Positions 1 to 6,126 of a stretch of 8,450 nt of DNA are shown in pieces. The notes below the pieces were generated by a model. That model saw only the letters and a program-made list of their open reading frames with translations, made no database searches and was not told the origin of the DNA. A program made the position numbers and the translations under genes. Each line of letters opens with the position of its first letter. Positions within the stretch are counted from its first letter, which is position 1. Origin of the DNA: Cytophagaceae bacterium (GTDB lineage: Bacteria; Bacteroidota; Bacteroidia; Cytophagales; Spirosomataceae); contig CANHKE010000039.1 of assembly GCA_947461155.1 (NCBI GenBank), forward strand, positions 1 to 8,450. Direction: 5' to 3'.

Positions 1-1434
1 AGGTATTTTAACGGGCGACGAGGTTCTACTTTCAAGCCCAATTAATTGACCTAAATTACCACTGAAATTTTTGATTTTGCGATCAAAATCTTGTAATCCC
101 AAGGCAAGCGGTTCGGAAATAAATTCAGGTAAAAATGAGCGAATGTCACCTGGAATCAATCCAGGTATATAGGACGTATCGAGTGAATGGCTACTGGTTT
201 TCCCTTTGATGAAATCTCCAGTTAATTGTGAAACTGCTTGCTGGGTCCCTCCCACTAAACCATGCGCTTTTTGCTCTAAACTTTCTTGTAAATACATCCC
301 AGCTAAAACACCATAATCTTGATAATCTTTATAATCTTCTGGAGCGATACTGACAACGATACCGGAATTTGCATATTTAGAATCACGTCTGGATGGAGAC
401 ATGCCATTTACAACCACTTGATTTTGGCTGGTGGCTGAAGGAACAATAAATCCACCAGGACACATGCAAAATGAAAATACACCACGCTGAATACCTTTAT
501 ATTTTGTTTGAGTAACCAAACTAAATGAGGCAGGCGGTAAATAATCAGGTCTTACATCTAATTTGTATTGACAGGAATCAATTAATTTCTGCGTATGCTC
601 GATGCGTACCCCAATGGCAAATGGTTTTTGTTCAACTCGTATGTTTTTGTCTACTAAATGCTGGAACATATCTCGAGCCGAATGTCCTGTCGCCAGAATA
701 ATTTGATCCGCAAGGAATACGTTTCCGCTTGCCGTACTAACCCCTTTTATCTTTGATTTATCAGTAATTATATCAACAACGCGTTCTTTAAAGTGAACTT
801 CCCCTCCCGCAGCGATGATGGCATCGCGCATAGCGGAAATAATTCCAGGAAGTTTATTGGTACCAATATGGGGATGGGCTTCATATAGGATATTGGCATT
901 CGCTCCATAAGCGACAAATGTTTCTAATACAGCATCAATATTGCCTCTTTTCGTACTCCGTGTGTATAATTTGCCATCTGAATAGGTACCTGCACCCCCT
1001 TCACCAAAACAGTAATTACTATCTTCGTTAACGATATTATGTCGATTAATGGCAGCTAAATCTCGTCTACGATCGCGCACATTATTTCCTCTTTCGATGA
1101 TGATTGGTTTTAATCCTGCACGCAATAAAGTTATTCCAGCAAACAAACCAGCTGGCCCGCTTCCAATAATGAGAACATTTGGGGCATTTGATTTAATGGG
1201 TTTTAGGGCATTTCTTGCATGTAAGTCTAATGTAAAATCATGATCTAATGGATAAAAACCGATTTTCACATTCGCTTTTATATCTCGACTTCGCGCATCA
1301 ATAGATTTTTTCTCAATACGATATTGACTTGAATTTAATAGCTTTGCCCCTACTTCTTCCAATAAAAATTGGTGCAACAATTCGGGCGAATGTGCTATTT
1401 CTGGTTTAAGAATAAATGATTTATATTCAGGCAT
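1..1434 (-). CDS. FAD-dependent oxidoreductase, COG2509 type, C-terminus cut by window edge
   Basis: Reading down from the ATG at 1434-1432, the frame stays open for 478 codons to base 1, so the stop codon lies outside the window. Seen: an N-terminal region of about 85 residues, then a Rossmann dinucleotide-binding motif VLIIGSGPAG at about 87-96, followed by an ERG acidic strand end at 114-116. Further on are YSDGKLYTR at 151-159, ATGHSARDMF at 248-257, FCMCPGG at 322-328 and ESRTSSPV near the cut end. These are typical of the uncharacterised flavoprotein dehydrogenases grouped as COG2509; family members are about 510-530 residues, so perhaps 40-50 are missing. The protein should bind FAD and be cytosolic, as there is no signal peptide; its substrate is unknown. 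The reading frame meets a stop (TAG) at 1464-1462, which leaves ATG 1434 or a GTG at 1449 as starts. The ATG fits the family N-terminus better. It is divergent from the YyaL-type gene, with a 41-bp gap. Confidence 0.9.
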   Translation of the reverse strand, partial: MPEYKSFILKPEIAHSPELLHQFLLEEVGAKLLNSSQYRIEKKSIDARSRDIKANVKIGFYPLDHDFTLDLHARNALKPIKSNAPNVLIIGSGPAGLFAGITLLRAGLKPIIIERGNNVRDRRRDLAAINRHNIVNEDSNYCFGEGGAGTYSDGKLYTRSTKRGNIDAVLETFVAYGANANILYEAHPHIGTNKLPGIISAMRDAIIAAGGEVHFKERVVDIITDKSKIKGVSTASGNVFLADQIILATGHSARDMFQHLVDKNIRVEQKPFAIGVRIEHTQKLIDSCQYKLDVRPDYLPPASFSLVTQTKYKGIQRGVFSFCMCPGGFIVPSATSQNQVVVNGMSPSRRDSKYANSGIVVSIAPEDYKDYQDYGVLAGMYLQESLEQKAHGLVGGTQQAVSQLTGDFIKGKTSSHSLDTSYIPGLIPGDIRSFLPEFISEPLALGLQDFDRKIKNFSGNLGQLIGLESRTSSPVKIP

Positions 1435-1448
1435 AAATAATGTTTGCA

Positions 1449-1456
1449 CAAAAGTA
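1449..1456 (-). promoter_or_regulatory. Possible Bacteroidota -7 promoter element for the FAD oxidoreductase
   Basis: The minus strand reads TACTTTTG here, an exact match to the Bacteroidota -7 consensus TAnnTTTG, 14 nt before the ATG at 1434. No TTG lies at the expected distance upstream (17-23 nt); the nearest is 28 nt away, inside the first codons of the divergent gene. The same 8-mer occurs in the better tRNA promoter at 7761-7768. It is plausible, but a single short match in AT-rich DNA. Confidence 0.35.
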
Positions 1457-1475
1457 CTAATCTATTTTAATCTTC

Positions 1476-3398
1476 ATGATGAATCAACTGCAAAACCAAG
1501 TAAGTCCTTATTTATTACAACATAAAGACAATCCTGTACACTGGTTGCCATGGGGTAATGAAGCCTTGGAATTAGCTCAAAAACAAGATAAGCCTATTAT
1601 CTTAAGTATTGGCTATGCAGCGTGCCATTGGTGTCACGTGATGGAACATGAATCATTTGAGGATTTGCAGGTAGCGGATTTAATGAATTCACATTTTGTT
1701 TGTATCAAAGTAGACCGTGAAGAACGTCCCGATATTGATTTAATCTATATGGATGCGATTCATCACATGGGATTAGCCGGAGGATGGCCATTAAATGTAT
1801 TTTTAATGCCTGATCAAAAACCATTTTATGGAGGAACCTATTTCCCGAAAGCGAATTGGATTCAATTATGTAATTCCATTAGTCACGCTTTTCGCGATCA
1901 CAAAGCGGAATTACAAGCTTCAGCGGATGGATTTGCTACTAATTTAGCTGATGATTCATTGGGACTTTATCCACTTAATATAGATACACTCACCCCATTG
2001 ATTCCACACGCCATTGGTAAAATGCTTGCAAATTTAGATCCGATTTTCGGAGGTATACATAAAGCACCTAAATTTCCGTTACCCGCGCTCAGTCTATTTT
2101 ACGAAAGTTTACCTAGTCAATTAGCTACCGATTTAACTGTTTACCCACATGCGGACAGGCAACTAGAAAAAATGGCGCTTGGTGGTATTTTTGATCAAGT
2201 GGGTGGTGGATTTTCGCGTTATTCAGTGGACTCAGAATGGTTCTGTCCGCACTTTGAGAAGATGTTGTACGATAATGCCCAACTAATACAAGTATATGCA
2301 AAGGCTTATAAACGTACGAAAAACGAACTCTTTAAAGAAGTTGTATATGCGACGATTGATTTCGTAGTAAACGAATTAGCCGATTCTTCAGGATTATATT
2401 TTGCTTCGATTGACGCAGATAGTGAAGGCAAGGAAGGCCAATTTTATGTGTGGAATTATGCGGAATTAAATACTATTTTACCCTTTGAAAAGCATGCGGC
2501 TTTTTATCAAACTTACCAACTTAAATTAAATGGCAATTGGGAGGATGGGCATAATATTCTTTTTAAAAGAACAGCCACATGTAATGCTTTATATCAAGAA
2601 GAATTGGCAATACTTAAGGCAGTACGCAATGAGCGAATAAGACCACAAACGGATACGAAATTATTATTGAGTTGGAATGCATTAGTAGGTATTGGTTTGC
2701 TTCAAGCCGGAATTGATTGTCATGAGCCTAAATTTATTCAGTTGGCCATAAAATTAGGTGAATCCATGAAGCAATTTTCACCTTCAGGTAGCGGTGGATT
2801 ATTGCATCAAATCTCCTATTCCCAACAACCTATTTTTGCTTTTTTGGATGATTCCGCCTCTTATGGGCTCTTTTTGGCTTATTTGCATCTGTACACAGGG
2901 GATGTTTCTTATTTGAATCAATTGAAAAGTGTACTTGTTGAAATCTTAGCAAATCATGATTGCCAAAATGGGTTATTTAGCTTTCAAAGTAAGTTGAACC
3001 CTTCATTAATTGCCCAAAAATTTGAGGTTACAGATTCGGTGATACCATCTTCTAATTCCTTGCTATGCGAATTCTTTTTATGGTATGGTGTTTTAGTTAA
3101 TGAGGCACGATATACGCTGCAGGCAAAAGAAATGATTGCGGGAATTTTGGAGCAAGCACAGGCTAATCCCTTATATCATGCGAATTGGCTACGTCTTTAT
3201 TCTGAATGGTTTGAGAATCCTCGAGCCATGGTTAAAGTAAATGTGAATCAATTTCCATTACATACTTTACCTAAAATTGATGCCCAATGGATACCTGTTT
3301 TAAATCAAACGGATGCGTTTATATTATGTATCGGAGATAGATGTTTGAAGCCTTGTCAGGATTTGTCGACTTTAATGGAACAGCTAACAACTATTTAA
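1476..3398 (+). CDS. Thioredoxin-domain protein, YyaL/SPATA20 family (DUF255, COG1331)
   Basis: A 640-residue protein. The N-terminal thioredoxin-like domain (about 1-170) opens with SPYLLQHKDNPVHWLPWG and carries the redox-type motif CHWCHVM with cysteines 50 and 53, then GGWPLNVFL and FYGGTYFP. The rest is the (alpha/alpha)6-barrel-like part shared with N-acyl-glucosamine epimerase and cellobiose epimerase folds, with HKAPKFPLP, GGIFDQVGGGFSRYSVD, HFEKMLYDNAQL, DADSEGKEGQFYVW and LLSWNAL. This order is diagnostic of the YyaL/SPATA20 family, whose biochemical role is not settled; an oxidoreductase or sugar-related function is only inferred. At 640 residues it is slightly short (about 670-690 is usual) but has all the conserved blocks. 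No signal peptide is seen, so it is probably cytosolic. Two ATGs stand in tandem (1476 and 1479); the second is equally possible. The last 8 bp, including the TAA stop, overlap the end of ruvC on the other strand. Confidence 0.93.
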   Translation: MMNQLQNQVSPYLLQHKDNPVHWLPWGNEALELAQKQDKPIILSIGYAACHWCHVMEHESFEDLQVADLMNSHFVCIKVDREERPDIDLIYMDAIHHMGLAGGWPLNVFLMPDQKPFYGGTYFPKANWIQLCNSISHAFRDHKAELQASADGFATNLADDSLGLYPLNIDTLTPLIPHAIGKMLANLDPIFGGIHKAPKFPLPALSLFYESLPSQLATDLTVYPHADRQLEKMALGGIFDQVGGGFSRYSVDSEWFCPHFEKMLYDNAQLIQVYAKAYKRTKNELFKEVVYATIDFVVNELADSSGLYFASIDADSEGKEGQFYVWNYAELNTILPFEKHAAFYQTYQLKLNGNWEDGHNILFKRTATCNALYQEELAILKAVRNERIRPQTDTKLLLSWNALVGIGLLQAGIDCHEPKFIQLAIKLGESMKQFSPSGSGGLLHQISYSQQPIFAFLDDSASYGLFLAYLHLYTGDVSYLNQLKSVLVEILANHDCQNGLFSFQSKLNPSLIAQKFEVTDSVIPSSNSLLCEFFLWYGVLVNEARYTLQAKEMIAGILEQAQANPLYHANWLRLYSEWFENPRAMVKVNVNQFPLHTLPKIDAQWIPVLNQTDAFILCIGDRCLKPCQDLSTLMEQLTTI

Positions 3399-3966
3399 TT
3401 CGATCAGGATTCTCGTTGACAAATGCCCCCCACCCTTTTTGGGTGCCTTTTACGGATGAGGTTAAATTTTTCGAGTGAAAATGATGGCAAATAGCTATAC
3501 CTAAGGCGTCAGTTGCGTCATCCAATTTGCTTTCCAGTTTGATGCCACTGATTATTTCGACCATTTTGGAAACCTGTTCCTTAGATGCATTTCCGTTACC
3601 AGTGACCGACTGCTTTACTTTCTTGGGCTCGTATTCGGTTATCGGAATTTGTTTCGAGTAGGATAAGGACATGACCATACCCTGGACGCGTCCTAGTTTC
3701 AACATGGACTGGACATTTTTACCGAAAAATGGTGATTCAATGGCAATTTCATCCGGAAGAAATTCTTCCAGAATCGCTAATACACGTTCATGAATTTTTA
3801 GAAACTTAGCTCCTTGCGTTGTGTATTTAGTTAGATTTAAAACACCGTATTGAAGAATGGTGACTTTGTCTTTATTAATTCGAATGAGACCATATCCTAA
3901 ATAGCGCGTTCCTGGGTCAATACCTAAGATTATTTTTTCTCCACGATCGTTCGTAATTTGCATCAT
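3391..3966 (-). CDS. ruvC: Crossover junction endodeoxyribonuclease RuvC
   Basis: Holliday-junction resolvase that cuts four-way junctions after RuvAB branch migration in recombinational repair; it acts as a dimer with Mg2+. Of its 191 residues (E. coli RuvC has 173), the four carboxylates of the RNase H-like fold can be placed: D17 in ILGIDPGTRYLGYG, E77 in IAIESPFFGKN, and D150 and D153 in LDDATDALGIAI. F80 corresponds to the conserved phenylalanine just after the second acid, and the helix LGRVQG is present. It has a short N-terminal addition and a tail ending GWGAFVNENPDRIK. Tandem ATGs at 3966 and 3963 leave the exact start open by one codon. ruvA and ruvB are not nearby, which is common outside Proteobacteria. 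It is convergent and overlapping with the YyaL-type gene, and its start is only 10 bp from the divergent deacetylase start, so any promoter of its own lies within that gene. Confidence 0.97.
   Translation of the reverse strand: MMQITNDRGEKIILGIDPGTRYLGYGLIRINKDKVTILQYGVLNLTKYTTQGAKFLKIHERVLAILEEFLPDEIAIESPFFGKNVQSMLKLGRVQGMVMSLSYSKQIPITEYEPKKVKQSVTGNGNASKEQVSKMVEIISGIKLESKLDDATDALGIAICHHFHSKNLTSSVKGTQKGWGAFVNENPDRIK
3431..3451 (+). terminator. Possible terminator for the YyaL-type gene, inside ruvC
   Basis: CACCC at 3431-3435 and GGGTG at 3441-3445 form a 5-bp GC-rich stem with a T5 loop, followed after CC by TTTT at 3448-3451. It starts 32 nt past the stop of the plus-strand gene and lies wholly within antisense ruvC codons for the C-terminal tail. 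The stem is short and the T run modest, so the call is tentative. Confidence 0.3.
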
Positions 3967-3976
3967 AATTTAATCT

Positions 3977-4606
3977 ATGTTCATTCATCAAATTCCTTCA
4001 CTTATCCCAAAGGTCTTTCCCAAATTGACTTGGAAAATGGATAACGAAATAAATTCAAAAGAGGTTTATTTCACGTTTGATGATGGACCTACACCCGAAA
4101 TTACCAATTTTGTTTTGGAATGCTTGGCAAAGTACGATGCGAAGGCTACTTTTTTTTGCATAGGTAATAATATGGTTGCAAATGCTGAATTAGTACGAAA
4201 AATAAGTGCAGAAGGTCACGCCATAGGGAACCACACAATGAATCATGCGAATGCATGGAAATATACGCGTGAAAATTATGAAACAGATTATTTAGCGTGT
4301 AAAGAGGTTATGGATCGTTTTAATATCACCTCTGCTGGTTTCCGCCCCCCCTATGGTCGGGTGAACACATATATATATAATCACATCACAGAGATTGAAC
4401 CTGTGTATATGTGGTCGTATTTATCTGGCGATTACAACGCAGACTTAACCACACAATCGATTATTCGTTCCGCTAAAATAGGCATTCATCCAGGTGGTAT
4501 TCTTGTTTTTCATGATAGTATTAAGGCATTTCCTAGATTGAAAGTGATTCTTCCGGAATTGCTTGATTATTGTCAAAGTGAAAATATTTCTATGAAAGCC
4601 TTATGA
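3977..4606 (+). CDS. Polysaccharide deacetylase family protein (NodB/CE4 domain)
   Basis: Metal-dependent removal of acetyl groups from an N-acetylated glycan (chitin oligosaccharide, peptidoglycan or another polymer); the real substrate cannot be read from the sequence. All five CE4 motifs are visible in 209 residues. Motif 1 is TFDDGP (D35, D36), motif 2 is HTMNH (metal-binding H86 and H90), motif 3 is RPPYG at 123-127, motif 4 is near SGDYN (D152), and motif 5 is LVFHD with H179. Almost the whole protein is catalytic domain. There is no signal peptide or membrane segment at the N-terminus (MFIHQIPSLIPKVF is not long enough or charged like one), which is unusual for an enzyme acting on cell-surface polymers but occurs in this small subfamily. 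Its stop overlaps the tatD start as ATGA, which implies translational coupling. The start is 10 bp from the ruvC start on the other strand. Confidence 0.93.
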   Translation: MFIHQIPSLIPKVFPKLTWKMDNEINSKEVYFTFDDGPTPEITNFVLECLAKYDAKATFFCIGNNMVANAELVRKISAEGHAIGNHTMNHANAWKYTRENYETDYLACKEVMDRFNITSAGFRPPYGRVNTYIYNHITEIEPVYMWSYLSGDYNADLTTQSIIRSAKIGIHPGGILVFHDSIKAFPRLKVILPELLDYCQSENISMKAL

Positions 4607-5373
4607 TTGATACGCACGCTCATTTATACGACGAATATTTTTTATCAGATCTAGCGGCGCATGTCACGGAGATTCAGTCTGCCGGAGTTACTGAGGTTTG
4701 GCTGCCCAATTGTGATCTAGCTACTTGGCATGATTTAAAAGTGGTTACGGATCAATATCCTGATTTTGCTATACCCATGATTGGTTTGCATCCTACGTAT
4801 GTTAAAGCGAATTACCAAGAAGAATTAGTTTCTTTGGCTCAAATATTAGTTAATCAAAAAGTAATAGCGATTGGTGAAATTGGATTAGATTATCACTGGG
4901 ATACGACTTTCAAATCTGAACAAATTAAGGCATTCGAATTACAGTGTCATTGGGCTTTAGATCAACAGGTGTGGATCGATGTACATTGCCGAAAAGCATA
5001 TGCAGATTTAATAAAAATTCTAAAAAAGCCTGAATATCAAGATTTGAATGGCATCATTCATTGTTTTTCAGGGGATGCCCGGGAAGCATCTGTGCTCGTA
5101 GATCTCGGTTATAAGCTTGGTATTGGAGGCGTTCTTACGTACAAAAACACGACTTTATTTGAAGATATCAAACATATTCCATTAGCGAATATTGTACTTG
5201 AAACAGATAGTCCCTATTTGACTCCTGTCCCATTTCGTGGACAGCCAAATTCTCCAAAGCATATTCCGATTATTGCGCAAAAATTGGCGGATCTTTATAA
5301 CGTTTCCCTGGATGAGGTAATAGCTATTACGAGTGACACAGCGCGCCAACTTAAAGTGCAATCAGGTTATTAA
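4603..5373 (+). CDS. tatD: TatD family metal-dependent hydrolase (putative deoxyribonuclease)
   Basis: A TIM-barrel amidohydrolase-fold enzyme; characterised relatives act as Mg2+-dependent DNases or 3'-5' exonucleases in DNA repair and degradation, so a cytosolic nuclease role is likely here but not proven. The 256-residue length is normal. Metal ligands are all present: H5 and H7 in MIDTHAHLYD, E92 in IGEIGLDYHWD, H128 in DVHCRKAY, H153 in GIIHCFSGD and D202 in LETDSPYLTP. The signature FRGQPNSPKHI follows, and a slightly divergent C-terminal segment (TSDTARQLKV) stands where many members have T-x-N-x-x-R-x-F. It is the second gene of a two-gene operon with the deacetylase (4-bp ATGA overlap). 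The last 23 bp overlap the C-terminal codons of the convergent ABC ATPase. The symbol marks the family; ycfH/yabD-type paralogues look the same at this level. Confidence 0.93.
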   Translation: MIDTHAHLYDEYFLSDLAAHVTEIQSAGVTEVWLPNCDLATWHDLKVVTDQYPDFAIPMIGLHPTYVKANYQEELVSLAQILVNQKVIAIGEIGLDYHWDTTFKSEQIKAFELQCHWALDQQVWIDVHCRKAYADLIKILKKPEYQDLNGIIHCFSGDAREASVLVDLGYKLGIGGVLTYKNTTLFEDIKHIPLANIVLETDSPYLTPVPFRGQPNSPKHIPIIAQKLADLYNVSLDEVIAITSDTARQLKVQSGY

Positions 5374-6112
5374 TTTGTAAGTCTGTTTCTTTTTTCCATT
5401 GTAACATCGCATTTTTTAGTCTTGCGGCATGCTTATTTGTGGTTTGCCAAAACATTCCTAAATCCCCTTTAAATACCAATTTTCCTTTTTCCATCAGACC
5501 TATTCTATTACTTAGACGAATGATATCGCTCACATCATGACTAATAAGTAAACATGGAATTTGGTTTTCCGAAATTAATGTCTGTATGATATCGATGAAT
5601 TCTAATTTCTGTTCAGAATCTAATTGACTAAATGGTTCATCTAAAATTAGATATTCGATTGGTTTGCTGACTGCTTCGATTAAGGCTATTTTTTGTCGTT
5701 CACCTCCAGATAACAATTGGATCTTAGAAGTAAGTATTTTTTCAATGTGAAAGAGCTTAATGTATTTTTGAGTCAGTTTAAGTTTATTCGAATTCGTCTC
5801 CTTTTGAAATAATAGGTCTAAATATTCTCTAACTGTGTGATGTGGTTTTAAGTGTAATGACTGAGGAACATAGCCAGCTTGCGGAAATTGGGGTATCAAG
5901 CGCTCGCTATTGACATTGATTTCCTTTTTATTCGATTGAACAGATAAATCTAAGGAAAGATGAAGTCCAACGGCTAATTTGGCAACAGTGCTTTTACCAG
6001 AACCACTTTTCCCAATCAATGAATATATTTCACCATTTTTAATGTCAATTTTTATTTTGGACAGTTTAAAATGAGGATTAACTTGGTAACTTGGTATTAT
6101 TATTTGTAACAT
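5351..6112 (-). CDS. ABC transporter ATP-binding protein, stand-alone
   Basis: A single nucleotide-binding domain of 253 residues. Walker A GKSGSGKST is at 34-42, the Q-loop at Q84 (VPQS), the signature LSGGERQ at 134-140, Walker B LILDEP with D158 and E159, the D-loop SQLD just after, and the switch histidine in SHD at H192. All catalytic elements are intact, so it should hydrolyse ATP as part of a dimeric ABC machine. No permease or binding protein is adjacent; the MacB-type permease further right lies beyond two other genes and belongs to a system that normally has its own ATPase. The substrate is therefore unknown; resemblance to peptide or metal importer ATPases is only general. The gene looks somewhat richer in AT, Lys, Ile and Asn than its neighbours by eye. 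Its stop lies 23 bp inside tatD, and its start is 14 bp from the divergent xylB start. Confidence 0.9.
   Translation of the reverse strand: MLQIIIPSYQVNPHFKLSKIKIDIKNGEIYSLIGKSGSGKSTVAKLAVGLHLSLDLSVQSNKKEINVNSERLIPQFPQAGYVPQSLHLKPHHTVREYLDLLFQKETNSNKLKLTQKYIKLFHIEKILTSKIQLLSGGERQKIALIEAVSKPIEYLILDEPFSQLDSEQKLEFIDIIQTLISENQIPCLLISHDVSDIIRLSNRIGLMEKGKLVFKGDLGMFWQTTNKHAARLKNAMLQWKKETDLQINNLIAL
6079..6096. repeat. Tandem 8-bp direct repeat upstream of xylB
   Basis: TAACTTGG occurs twice without a gap, followed by TA, ending 30 bp before the xylB ATG and lying within the first codons of the divergent ABC ATPase. Because 8 is not a multiple of 3, the repeat does not reflect a protein repeat. It could be an operator or chance; no regulator gene is next to it. 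Confidence 0.3.
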
Positions 6113-6126
6113 CTAAACCTTAAATT

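Noticed and set aside
1049..1243. 64-codon plus-strand open frame
   Set aside because: It lies opposite the strongly conserved Rossmann region of the FAD oxidoreductase and has no recognisable protein features; an antisense shadow.
3941..3976. TAATTTG near 3954-3960 as a promoter for the deacetylase operon
   Set aside because: The spacing inside the element is one base short of TAnnTTTG and no TTG partner stands at the right distance.
4368..4380. Short AT dinucleotide run inside the deacetylase gene
   Set aside because: Only about five repeat units, in frame with normal residues (TYIYN); no sign of expansion.
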